A program made the position numbers and the translations under genes. Positions 33,282 to 42,161 of a DNA stretch of 64,000 nucleotides are shown here, one piece after another; the stretch's first letter is position 1; each line of letters opens with the position of its first letter. The notes beneath the pieces were generated by a model. The model ran no database searches and was not told the DNA's origin. It worked only from the letters and a program-made list of their open reading frames with translations. Source of the DNA: Actinomadura barringtoniae (GTDB lineage Bacteria > Actinomycetota > Actinomycetes > Streptosporangiales > Streptosporangiaceae); contig NZ_JAGEOJ010000013.1 in assembly GCF_017573505.1 (NCBI RefSeq), positions 62,001 through 126,000 on the forward strand, read 5' to 3'.

Positions 33282-33466
33282 CGGAGTGGCGCAAGTCCAG
33301 CCGCAGCACAAGCGCTGAGAACTCGGACTGTGTGGAGGTTGCCAACCTCGCCGGAACCATCGGCGTGCGTGACTCCAAGGACCCGGACGGCCCCAAGCTC
33401 ACTCTCTCCCCCAGCGCGTGGCGCTCCCTCGTGCACCGCGTCAAGGCGGACGACGAGACCGCCTGA
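33278..33466 (+). CDS. DUF397 domain-containing protein
   Basis: 62 residues, the usual length. EWRKSSRSTSAENSDCVEVA, IGVRDSKDPDGPKLTLSPSA and W(RSLVHRVK) form the complete DUF397 signature. Translationally coupled to the DUF5753 regulator and followed 10 nt later by a strong terminator. Confidence 0.92.
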   Translation: MTEWRKSSRSTSAENSDCVEVANLAGTIGVRDSKDPDGPKLTLSPSAWRSLVHRVKADDETA

Positions 33467-33476
33467 CCAAACGCCA

Positions 33477-33507
33477 AAGCCCCGACCGAAGCGTGCGGTC
33501 GGGGCTT
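33477..33507. terminator. Strong terminator after the DUF397 gene
   Basis: AAGCCCCGACCG (33477-33488) pairs perfectly with CGGTCGGGGCTT (33496-33507) around a 7-nt loop. It lies between the convergent DUF397 and msrA genes and can serve both strands. Confidence 0.8.
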
Positions 33508-33524
33508 CGTGCTGAACGACTAGG

Positions 33525-34184
<660 letters not shown>

Positions 34185-34197
34185 ACTTAGAGGCTAC

Positions 34198-34809
34198 TCA
34201 ACGATGGGCCATGAGATAGGCACGGGTGGTCTCGGCCTCGTGGGCGTAAGGCTTTCGTTCGATGTATGCGTCGACGGTGAAGCCGGCGTCGGTGAGAGCG
34301 GTCTCGATCTCGGGGCGCAGATAGAACTGGAAGTCGAGCGAGACCTGGTGGCCCCACCACTCGTCCATGTGGCGGACCTCGTCGCCCAGGTGGAACGCGA
34401 GCAGCAGGACGCCGGAGGGCTTGAGGACGCGGTAGAACTCGGCGAACGCCCGGGGCAGGTCCGCCGGCGGGATGTGGATGATCGAGTAGAGCGCGACGAT
34501 GCCGCTCCAGGCCTGGTCCGGTACGTGCAGCTCACGCATGTCGCCGGTGTGGAAGCCGATGCCGGGGTGGCTCGCCGAGGCGATCTCGATCATCCGGGGT
34601 GACAGGTCGATGCCGAGCACGGGCGTACCGAGGCCGTGCAGGTGGGCGGCCACGTGGCCGGGACCGCAGCCGATGTCGGCGATCGGGCCGCTGACCGAGT
34701 CGGCGAGCAGCTTGAGCAGCGCGCGGTCGAGCGGCTTGGCGGCGAGCTCGTCCTGGAGCCGCTCGGCGTACTCGCCGGCCACCTCGTCATAACTGTCGCG
34801 CGTGCTCAT
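34198..34809 (-). CDS. Class I SAM-dependent methyltransferase
   Basis: 203 residues. Motif I IADIGCGPGHVAAHL, then VLGIDLSPRMIEIA and the post-motif FYRVLKPSGVLLLAFHLGDE are typical of Methyltransf_11/25 proteins. The substrate is not predictable. ATG at 34809 follows GGGAGACGG; the much longer upstream frame runs antisense through the rarD gene and is rejected. It ends 13 nt before msrA. Confidence 0.92.
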   Translation of the reverse strand: MSTRDSYDEVAGEYAERLQDELAAKPLDRALLKLLADSVSGPIADIGCGPGHVAAHLHGLGTPVLGIDLSPRMIEIASASHPGIGFHTGDMRELHVPDQAWSGIVALYSIIHIPPADLPRAFAEFYRVLKPSGVLLLAFHLGDEVRHMDEWWGHQVSLDFQFYLRPEIETALTDAGFTVDAYIERKPYAHEAETTRAYLMAHR

Positions 34810-34869
34810 CCGTCTCCCGTCATCACTGTGACCCTTTTGGCTCATTACCGACTGATATTGTGCACGTTT

Positions 34870-35769
34870 GTGGTGAACCGTCGCGGAATGGTATTCGGGG
34901 TTGCGGCCTACGTGCTCTGGGGCCTGTTCCCCCTGTACTGGCCCCTGCTGAAGCCCGCGGGCGCGCTGGAGATCCTCGCCCACCGGATCATGTGGTCGCT
35001 CGTGGCGGTCGGAGTGATCCTCGGCGCGACCCGCAACTGGGCCTGGATCAGGACGCTCGGCCTCCGCAAGCTCGGCCTGCTGGCCCTCGCCGCGGTGGTC
35101 ATCACGATCAACTGGGGCACGTACATCTACGCGGTCAACTCCGGCCACACGATCGAGGCGGCGCTCGGCTACTTCATCAACCCCCTCATCAGCGTGATCT
35201 TCGGCGTGCTGATCTTCCGTGAACGGCTGCGGATCTGGCAGTGGCTCGCGGTCGCGCTCGGCACGTCGGCCGTCGTCCTGCTGACCGCCGACTACGGGCG
35301 ACTGCCCTGGATCGCGCTCACGCTCGCCTTCTCGTTCGGTACGTACGGGCTGCTCAAGAAGTTCGCCGACATGCCCTCGGCCGAGAGCCTCGCCGTCGAG
35401 ACCGCCGTGCTCTTCCTGCCCGCTCTGGGCTTCGCGACGGCCCTGGAGTTTCAGGGGAACGCCGCGTTCGCCCACCACGGCACCGGCCACGCGGTGCTCC
35501 TCGCAGGCGCCGGAATCGTGACCGCCCTCCCCCTCATGCTCTTCAACGCGGCGGCGGTCCGGCTCCCGATGAGCGCGATCGGCATGCTCCAGTACCTCGC
35601 GCCCGTACTGCAGTTCCTCATCGGCCTCCTCGTGCAGCACGAGGACATGCCGCCGAGCCGCTGGGCCGGGTTCCTGCTGGTCTGGGCCGCGCTGATCGTT
35701 CTGACGACCGACGGCCTGAGGTCCGGCCGCCGCCTCCGTCTCCAGGCCCGCGCGGCCGAAACCGCCTGA
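34870..35769 (+). CDS. rarD: EamA-family transporter RarD
   Basis: 299 residues with ten transmembrane helices. GVAAYVLWGLFPLYWPLLKP is the characteristic RarD N-terminus; NWGTYIYAVNSGHTIEAALG, YFINPLISVIFGVLIFRERL and IGMLQYLAPVLQFLIGLLV complete the EamA repeats. It probably exports a small metabolite, as in chloramphenicol-sensitive (Rard) proteins. The start is GTG at 34870 or the next GTG; no clear ribosome-binding site is visible, so a leaderless start is possible. Confidence 0.93.
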   Translation: MVNRRGMVFGVAAYVLWGLFPLYWPLLKPAGALEILAHRIMWSLVAVGVILGATRNWAWIRTLGLRKLGLLALAAVVITINWGTYIYAVNSGHTIEAALGYFINPLISVIFGVLIFRERLRIWQWLAVALGTSAVVLLTADYGRLPWIALTLAFSFGTYGLLKKFADMPSAESLAVETAVLFLPALGFATALEFQGNAAFAHHGTGHAVLLAGAGIVTALPLMLFNAAAVRLPMSAIGMLQYLAPVLQFLIGLLVQHEDMPPSRWAGFLLVWAALIVLTTDGLRSGRRLRLQARAAETA

Positions 35770-35883
35770 CGACCCCAAAAGCCCAACTTTTCCGGCTTTC
35801 TAGGCGTCTCTTGAGTCAACGCGCCTGAAAGGCACTAGAGTGCCGGACGTCACACGCACGGCACATTGACCCGAGGAGTACGG

Positions 35884-36294
35884 TTGCGCCTGCTCAGCAT
35901 CAGCGCTCTCGGAGCGGCGCTCGTCGCGGGCGCCCTGGTCGCGCCTGCCACCGGCGAGGCCACCTCCTCCGGCTCGAACGGCATCAAGGTCTCCCCCAAG
36001 ACCGCCCACCCCGGGCAGCACGTCGAGATCACCGTGCGCGCGTGCTCGGTCGGCCCCGACCGCCACTGGGCCCAGTCCACCGCCTTCGCCAAGGACGTGA
36101 CGCTGGCGGGCAAGGGCTACAACGGTCAGGGCAAGGCGACCATCAAGGGAAACATCGGCTCCGGCACCTACGACATCGTCGCCCACTGCGGCACCAAGCA
36201 GGTCACCGGCCGAGTCAAGATCTCCTCCCGCCGCTCGCTGCCGTTCCCGCTCCCGAACGCCCTGAACCCCCAAGCCGCCCGCTTCACCAAGTAG
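35884..36294 (+). CDS. Secreted hypothetical protein
   Basis: 136 residues. TTG at 35884 follows CGAGGAG with 6-nt spacing and gives MRLLSISALGAALVAGALVA, a signal peptide ending near PATGEA. The mature part (~110 residues) has IKVSPKTAHPGQHVEITVRA, GTYDIVAHCGTKQVTGRVKI and two Cys that may form a disulfide; it looks like a single Ig-like beta domain. Function unknown; exported to the cell surface or medium. Confidence 0.8.
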   Translation: MRLLSISALGAALVAGALVAPATGEATSSGSNGIKVSPKTAHPGQHVEITVRACSVGPDRHWAQSTAFAKDVTLAGKGYNGQGKATIKGNIGSGTYDIVAHCGTKQVTGRVKISSRRSLPFPLPNALNPQAARFTK

Positions 36295-36382
36295 CTCCCA
36301 GCCCAACGGCCGGCCCCGAAGCGAGGCCCGGCTGTGTCACCGAGCCTCGCCACGGAGCTTCAGAGCCGGAACGCCAGGCCGC

Positions 36383-37570
36383 TCAGCCGCGTTCACCGGG
36401 CCGGGGGAAGACGACGGGCACGCTCGCGATACCGATCACACCGGTCGGCCACACCACCTGAGGACGCGCGCCGGGCGCCAGTTCGTACTCCGGGATGCGC
36501 CGGTGCCACTCCTCCAGCACGACCCTCAGCTCCGTCCGCGCGAGATGGACGCCCAGGCATCGATGAGGCCCGCCGCCCCAGGTGAGGTGGTTGTAGTCGC
36601 GCCCGGGATCGAAGGTGTCGGGATCGTCGAGCTCGGCGAAGTCCCGGTTGGCGGCGCCGACCGCGACGCCCACGGCGGCTCCGGCCGGGATGTGCACGCC
36701 CGCGAGCTCAACGTCCTGAGTGGCGACCCGCGGGACCACCGCGTTGGCCGGATCGACCCTCAGCATCTCCTCGACCGCCGACGGGATCAGTGACGGATCG
36801 GCGGCGAGGGCGCGCCTGAGCTCCGGGCGGCTCGCCAGCTTGGCGAACATCAGGCTCAGCGCGTTGGTCACCGAGTCCACCCCGGCGAGCACGAACAGGA
36901 AGCACAGCCCGACGGCGTCCTGGTCGGTGAACGAGGGGTCGCCCTCGACCAGGTCCCGGAGAAGTCCCTCCGCGCGCCCCGCACGGCACTCGGCGACGTG
37001 TGCGCTCACATAGCCGAACAGCTCGGCCGCCGATGCCATCGCCTCGGCCGAGGGCTCGCCGCCACCGGAAAGGTCGGCCATTTGAATGATCACGTCTCGC
37101 CAGCTCAGCAGCCGTTCCAGGTCGGCCGAGGGCAGCCCGAACAGTGCGAGGAAAACCTGCGCAGGAACGGGTCGGGAAAGATCCGCCACGGCGTCACAGG
37201 AACCGCGCTCGATGATCACGTCGATGAGCGCCGAGGTGTTCTCGCGGACGGAACTCTCGAGCGCCGCGGCGGCCCTCGGTGTGAAGAACGGCTGCAGTAG
37301 CCGCCGGTAACGAGTGTGGTCAGGCGGGTCGAACGCGATGGGCACGAGCGGCACCGGACTGCCCAAAGTATCGAACGCGCGTTTGGACGAGAAGAGCTCC
37401 GGATTCTTGAAGACGTGATCGGCGAGCTCGCGGGTCGTCACGAGGTACCCCGCGTCAGAACGCACCACAGGCCCGGCCTCACGGAGGATCGCGTATCCCT
37501 CGCCGCGGTCGTCGGCCATGGGCAGTTCGGCCATCGAAAGGGTGGCCTGGCCTTGGGTTTCAGCCGTCAT
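36383..37570 (-). CDS. Cytochrome P450
   Basis: 395 residues, a soluble class I bacterial P450. The heme motif WGGGPHRCLGVHLAR carries the Cys ligand; the K-helix ExxR is EEMLRV-type (VEEMLRVDPANAVVPR), and the I-helix reads LAGVDSVTN with Asp-Ser at the usual Asp-Thr position. ATG at 37570 follows AGGGGGA. It is divergent from the second P450 and terpene synthase genes, suggesting oxidation of the diterpene product (inference). No ferredoxin gene is adjacent. Confidence 0.93.
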   Translation of the reverse strand: MTAETQGQATLSMAELPMADDRGEGYAILREAGPVVRSDAGYLVTTRELADHVFKNPELFSSKRAFDTLGSPVPLVPIAFDPPDHTRYRRLLQPFFTPRAAAALESSVRENTSALIDVIIERGSCDAVADLSRPVPAQVFLALFGLPSADLERLLSWRDVIIQMADLSGGGEPSAEAMASAAELFGYVSAHVAECRAGRAEGLLRDLVEGDPSFTDQDAVGLCFLFVLAGVDSVTNALSLMFAKLASRPELRRALAADPSLIPSAVEEMLRVDPANAVVPRVATQDVELAGVHIPAGAAVGVAVGAANRDFAELDDPDTFDPGRDYNHLTWGGGPHRCLGVHLARTELRVVLEEWHRRIPEYELAPGARPQVVWPTGVIGIASVPVVFPRPGERG

Positions 37571-37936
37571 GACCATCCCCCTGAAGCGCCCGTTCCCCAA
37601 AGATCTCGACAATTGGTAAAGGCCGCGAGAAAGGATTCGTTCACCTGTTTAGAACCCATTACACCCCTTGTTGGCAAGAGCCTGCGAAGGGTGATCTCTC
37701 TCACCTTCGCGCGCCTAACGATCTGACCGACCTCACCTTGAAGGAAGAATGAGCAGCATGCAATACTCTGGGGTCAATTGACCCTACTTCTCCCCCGTTG
37801 GCCCAATCCGTCCCAAATACTGAAACGTTCGCGGAATGGCCCTCAGCGAACGTCGGACACCCGGCCGCACGGTGTGCGGCGCGGTGGCTGAAGCGCGCCA
37901 AAATTCCACATGGGGTACAGCAAGGGGCAGTGAGCG
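37571..37936. promoter_or_regulatory. Divergent promoter region of the terpenoid locus
   Basis: This 366-bp AT-richer region separates the two P450 genes. It contains two dyads: GCGAAGGGTGA...TCACCTTCGC (37684-37710, one bulged G) and the perfect palindrome GGGTCAATTGACCC (37771-37784). The second is a strong operator candidate. No regulator gene lies inside the locus, so the controlling factor is elsewhere. No credible ORF is present. Confidence 0.6.
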
Positions 37937-39307
37937 ATGTCCATCGACGCCGAGACGACCGGCGCCCGCAAACCCAGAACCTTTCCGCTCTACAAAACCC
38001 TCCCCGGCTTCCTCCGCAATCCTCTGAAGGAGATCGAACGCATAGGCCGCGAGGCCGACGGCGAACTCCTTCGACTGGATCTGGGCGCCTCGAAGCCCCT
38101 GGTAGTGACACATCCGGACCATGTCCAGTCCGTGTTGCGCCATTCCGACACCTACGTTCGCGACGGCGTCTTCTGGCGCCCGCTGCACGGCCTGATGGGC
38201 GACGGGATCCTCGGCGAAGGAGACCTCTGGGCGTTCAGCCGCAAGATCCTGCAGCCCGTCTTCACGACCCGGAACGTCAACGCGCTCACCGGCCGGATGG
38301 CCGAGACCATCAACGAGGCCGTCGACGACCTGGCCGGGCGCGCCGGCGGCGGGCAGGCGCTCTCGGCCGGCGCCGAGATGGTCCAGATCGTCAACCGCAC
38401 GGTCATCCGGATCTTCTTCGGCGAGAAGATCCTCCCGGCCGAGATCGACCGGCTGCTCCCGGCCTTCGAGGCGGTCGCCACCAAGCTCGTCTTCCGGTTC
38501 CTGCTGCCGTTCGTCCCCGAGGCGATCCCGATGCCCGGCGACCGCGCGTACCGCGAGGGCGTGCGGATCATGGACGAGGTGATGTACGGCCTGGTCGAGC
38601 GCTACCGCGACGATCCCGGCGAGGGCGACGACATCTTCACCGCCCTGTGCCGGGCCCGTACGGCGGACGGCGGCGAGCCCTCCGACACATGGGTGCGCGA
38701 CAACCTCGTCGCGATGTTCGCGACCAGCACCGAGACGACCTCGACCGCGCTGACCTGGCTCTGGCCCACGATCTGCAACAACCCTGAGGTGGCGCTGCGG
38801 CTGTACGACGAGGTCGAACGGGTGGTGGGCGCCGACCCCGTCGGCCCGGAGCACCTCCCGGATCTGACCTATACCAAGCAGGTGGTGCAGGAGCTGCTGC
38901 GCCTCTACCCCGTCGGCTGGTTGTTCCCCCGCATGGCGACGCAGCCGGGCGAGATCGGCGGGACGCCCATCAAGCCAGGGCAGACGATTCTCATCAGCCC
39001 CTATCTGACCCATCGGCTCACCGCGTTCTGGGAGAGGCCGCTCGCCTTCGATCCAGACCGCTTCAGCCCGGAGCGGAGTGCGGACAGGCATCGGTACGCG
39101 TACTTCCCCTTCGGGGGCGGGCCGCACCAGTGCATCGGCATGCACGTCTTCAACGTCGAGGCACAGCTCATCATCGCGAGCATGCTCAGCCGCTTCCGGC
39201 CCGAACTACTGGAGACGAGCGCCGCCATCGAGCCCCGCATCGGCGCCACGATCAGGCCGGACCAGGACCTCCAGCTGATCCTGCACCCGTTGGACCGTTC
39301 CTCATGA
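37937..39307 (+). CDS. Cytochrome P450 (terpene-locus type)
   Basis: 456 residues, longer than typical bacterial P450s and closer to the eukaryote-like/CYP102-domain style. The heme motif is FPFGGGPHQCIGMHVF, the I-helix has ATSTETTSTALTW (Thr present), the ExxR helix is VVQELLRLYPVG. The N-terminus reads FPLYKTLPGFLRNPLKEIER, without a membrane anchor. Its stop overlaps the class I terpene synthase start (ATGA), so it is co-translated with the two terpene enzymes and probably oxidises their product. Confidence 0.93.
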   Translation: MSIDAETTGARKPRTFPLYKTLPGFLRNPLKEIERIGREADGELLRLDLGASKPLVVTHPDHVQSVLRHSDTYVRDGVFWRPLHGLMGDGILGEGDLWAFSRKILQPVFTTRNVNALTGRMAETINEAVDDLAGRAGGGQALSAGAEMVQIVNRTVIRIFFGEKILPAEIDRLLPAFEAVATKLVFRFLLPFVPEAIPMPGDRAYREGVRIMDEVMYGLVERYRDDPGEGDDIFTALCRARTADGGEPSDTWVRDNLVAMFATSTETTSTALTWLWPTICNNPEVALRLYDEVERVVGADPVGPEHLPDLTYTKQVVQELLRLYPVGWLFPRMATQPGEIGGTPIKPGQTILISPYLTHRLTAFWERPLAFDPDRFSPERSADRHRYAYFPFGGGPHQCIGMHVFNVEAQLIIASMLSRFRPELLETSAAIEPRIGATIRPDQDLQLILHPLDRSS

Positions 39308-40281
39308 CGTCCTCGGCCCTCGAATCGGGGGCGACCTGTGCCGTCGCGGGCCAGGGCCAGCGCCAGATGCGCGAGTGGGCGGCGGCGTACCCCGGCCTGT
39401 ACGGCGCGAAGGCGTTCGATCCGGCCCTCTTCAGCACGCTCGCGCTGGCGGCCGCCTTCAGCGGCCCCGGTCTCAGCGCCCGGCGGCTGCGCATGGCCAA
39501 CCGGGTCTGCCTGTGGTGCTTCGGGCTCGACTGGCTGATCGACTACGCGGCGACGCGGGCGGACGAGGTCAGCGACCTCGTCCGCCGCTGCAAGGACGTC
39601 GCCGCCTCGCCGCGCCCGGCGGCCATGCCCGCCCCGCCGCGCCCGGCGGCCATGCCCGCCCCGCCGCGCCCGGCTGCCATCCCCGCCCCGCCGGGCCTGG
39701 ACGGGTCGGCGTCGACCCCGGCGGTCGCGGATCTCATGGCGTTCCTCGCCGACATCACGACCGAACTGGCGGCGGCTCCCGCGTTCGCTCGCCTGGGTGA
39801 GGTCTGGTTCAGCGAGCTGTCCCTGATGCTGGACGCGATGGCGCGCGAGTGGACCTGGAAGGCCGACCGCAAGATCGGCACCACGGACGGCACCACGGAC
39901 GCCCCTACCTTCGACGCCTATCTGGCCAACGCCGACAACCTCGGTTTCTCGTTCGTCCTCACCTCGCACTGGATCGCCGAGGGCGGGCACGGTGAGGCCG
40001 AGGCCGTACGGGCGGCGTCCCAGGCCGTACAGCGGGTCATCCGGCTGCTCAACGACCTCGGCACCTACGAGCGCGATCTGCAGTGGGGCGATCTCAACGC
40101 ACTCCTCCTCGACCTCACCCGCGGCGAGGTCGAGGCGCGGATCGCCGATCTCACCGCCGAGGCGCGTACCGCGATCCACGACATGCGAGACGGACATCGG
40201 GGACTGGCCACGTACATGGAGCGGCAGATGGACTTCTGCGCCGGTTTCTACGGTGTCACCGACTTCTGGGGTGCGTTGTGA
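39304..40281 (+). CDS. Class I terpene synthase-family protein
   Basis: 325 residues. FGLDWLIDYAATRADE carries a DxxxD aspartate-rich motif, and VIRLLNDLGTYERD is the NSE/DTE-type metal motif (last acidic residue Asp). Between them lies a Pro/Ala-rich insert of three 9-residue repeats (PRPAAMPAP, ~103-130). With the class II cyclase next door, the likely reaction is ionisation of a cyclised C20 diphosphate to a diterpene; a sesquiterpene or other role cannot be excluded. The closest product is unknown. Overlaps both neighbours by 4 nt. Confidence 0.85.
   Translation: MTSSALESGATCAVAGQGQRQMREWAAAYPGLYGAKAFDPALFSTLALAAAFSGPGLSARRLRMANRVCLWCFGLDWLIDYAATRADEVSDLVRRCKDVAASPRPAAMPAPPRPAAMPAPPRPAAIPAPPGLDGSASTPAVADLMAFLADITTELAAAPAFARLGEVWFSELSLMLDAMAREWTWKADRKIGTTDGTTDAPTFDAYLANADNLGFSFVLTSHWIAEGGHGEAEAVRAASQAVQRVIRLLNDLGTYERDLQWGDLNALLLDLTRGEVEARIADLTAEARTAIHDMRDGHRGLATYMERQMDFCAGFYGVTDFWGAL
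39610..39690. repeat. 27-bp x3 in-frame tandem repeat in the class I terpene synthase
   Basis: Units start at 39610, 39637 and 39664 with CCGCGCCCGG; the first two are near-identical and the third has two or three changes. Each encodes nine residues (PRPAAMPAP). The period is a multiple of three, so copy-number change would not break the frame. Confidence 0.8.
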
Positions 40282-41948
40282 GCAGCCTCGACTGCAGGGA
40301 TCCCTCGGACATCACCGTCGGCGTCGCCGACATCGAGGCCGCGGCCCGCGATCTGGTGGAAGGCCTCCAGCGGCGTCCGTGGGGCCAGACGTCCACCTCG
40401 GTCTACGAGACCGGCCGCCTGGTGACCCTGTCTCCATGGCTGACCGGCCATGCCGAACGTGTGACCTACCTCCTGACGGGCCAGCGCCCCGACGGAGGGT
40501 GGGGTGCACCGAACAACGGTTATGCGCTGGTGCCCACCCTCAGCGCGGCCGAGGCGCTCCTTTCGGAGCTCTCCCGCCCGGCACCCCGGGACCCGCAGAC
40601 GACGGCGACGGCGGTGGACCGCGCCCTGTGTTTCCTGACCGAACGGCTCTTCCCCGCGCTGACCACGCTGGACGCGCTGCCCGACATGCCGGCGATCGAG
40701 TTGATCGCGCCGGCGCTCATCGAGCGGATCAACGAACACCTCGCCGCGCTCCCCAGCGCTCCGGCTCCGCCCGCCGCCCTCGCACGCTGGGCGGGCGTTC
40801 GGCTGACTCCGCCCGCGGGCATGGACGGCGCACGCCTCCCCCTCGTTCGAGAGCTGCTGAATTCGGGGGCGGAGCCGCCGCAGAAGCTCCTTCACGCGCT
40901 GGAGATCGCCGGGGACGCCGCCGTCGGGCTCCCGCAGATCCGGCACGAGCCGACCGGCACGATCGGCGCCTCTCCCGCGGCCACCGCGGCCTGGCTCGGC
41001 GACAGCCATCCGGCCGAGCCCAGCAATCCGGCCCGCTGGTACCTGGAGACCGTGACGTCCCTTCACGACGGCCCGGTCCCCTGCGGGTTCCCGCTCACCG
41101 TGTTCGAACGCGGCTGGGTGCTGGCGTGGCTGACCCGCGCGGGCGTCCCGCTGAGCGTCCCCCCTGCGCTGGTACTGAGCCTGACCGCACCGCTCGGGCC
41201 GAACGGGACGTCGGCCGCGGCGGGCCTGCCGGCGGACGCCGACACAACGGCCGGGGCACTGTACGCCCTGGCACTGCTCGACGTGCCCCACCCGCCCGAC
41301 TCGTTGTGGGCGTACGAGACGGAATCGCATTTCTGCACCTGGCAAGGCGAGGACGGATACTCCACCACGACCAACGCCCATGTTTTGGAAGCCTTTGGGC
41401 AATTTCTGGTAAAGGTGCCCGCTCATCGCATCGAGGGAACTCTCGCGAAGCGCTATTCGGAAACCGTTGCCAAGATCACCAACTGGCTCCGTGACCGGCA
41501 GCGCACCGACGGCTGTTGGACCGACCGCTGGCACGCCTCCCCCTATTACGCGACCGCCTGCTGCTCCATCGCACTGGCGAGGTTCGGCGACGACGCGGCG
41601 GCCGCGCCGGTCGAGGCGGCGCGACGCTGGATCCTGGCGAACCAGCGTGCGGACGGCTCATGGGGCCGGTGGCAGGGAACGGCCGAGGAGACGGCCTACG
41701 CCGTCCAGACGCTCTTGCTGACCGAGTCCGAACCGTCGCATGCATCGCTACGAGCGGTCGCCCGCGCGGAAGCGAAACTCCTCGGCCACCTCGCCTCGCC
41801 GGTGAGCGGCTCCACGGGCCCGGACATCGAGGACGAGCCCGCCCTTTGGCACGACAAGGACCTCTATCACCCGGGAGCCATCGTTCGGGCCGCCGTACTG
41901 TCAGCTCTCCTGCTCATCCGCAAGTCCGCGAATGCACGGGAGAGGTGA
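40278..41948 (+). CDS. Class II (DxD-type) terpene cyclase, prenyltransferase/squalene-oxidase repeat fold
   Basis: 556 residues with several QW-type repeats (QRPDGGWG ~71, RQRTDGCWTDRW ~410, NQRADGSWGRW ~455). The acid motif in the middle reads PADADTTAGAL (~319), a DxDTT form of the class II DxDD motif; similar forms are known, from memory, in mycobacterial diterpene cyclases. It should protonate geranylgeranyl diphosphate to a bicyclic diphosphate, later processed by the class I enzyme encoded just upstream. GTG at 40278 overlaps the upstream stop (GTGA). The segment at 41380-41470 has lower GC than the rest. Confidence 0.85.
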   Translation: MSSLDCRDPSDITVGVADIEAAARDLVEGLQRRPWGQTSTSVYETGRLVTLSPWLTGHAERVTYLLTGQRPDGGWGAPNNGYALVPTLSAAEALLSELSRPAPRDPQTTATAVDRALCFLTERLFPALTTLDALPDMPAIELIAPALIERINEHLAALPSAPAPPAALARWAGVRLTPPAGMDGARLPLVRELLNSGAEPPQKLLHALEIAGDAAVGLPQIRHEPTGTIGASPAATAAWLGDSHPAEPSNPARWYLETVTSLHDGPVPCGFPLTVFERGWVLAWLTRAGVPLSVPPALVLSLTAPLGPNGTSAAAGLPADADTTAGALYALALLDVPHPPDSLWAYETESHFCTWQGEDGYSTTTNAHVLEAFGQFLVKVPAHRIEGTLAKRYSETVAKITNWLRDRQRTDGCWTDRWHASPYYATACCSIALARFGDDAAAAPVEAARRWILANQRADGSWGRWQGTAEETAYAVQTLLLTESEPSHASLRAVARAEAKLLGHLASPVSGSTGPDIEDEPALWHDKDLYHPGAIVRAAVLSALLLIRKSANARER

Positions 41949-42161
41949 AATGGAACACACCCGGCCATAGCGCAACCAGAACTTCATGCGGGTTGTTAGT
42001 GATTCACTTGAGACGGAATGTCGCTGTTGCTAGTGTTCTTCCGCGTACGGAGCGGTGACTCCCCCGTTTCTCACTACCACCGACCCGCATCGATGTTTCG
42101 CGCCGTTCATTGAGTTCACAGCGGTTTGCGGACGAATCTACAAATTGTTGAGGCGATATTA

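Noticed and set aside
34810..35778. N-terminal extension of the methyltransferase frame
   Set aside because: The extension is antisense to rarD and has no homology; ATG at 34809 gives a normal methyltransferase.
37784..39145. 453-residue ORF opposite the second P450
   Set aside because: Antisense shadow; the P450 on the plus strand has all signature motifs.
39610..39690. Possible CRISPR-like repeats
   Set aside because: The units are contiguous, in frame and encode PRPAAMPAP; there are no spacers.
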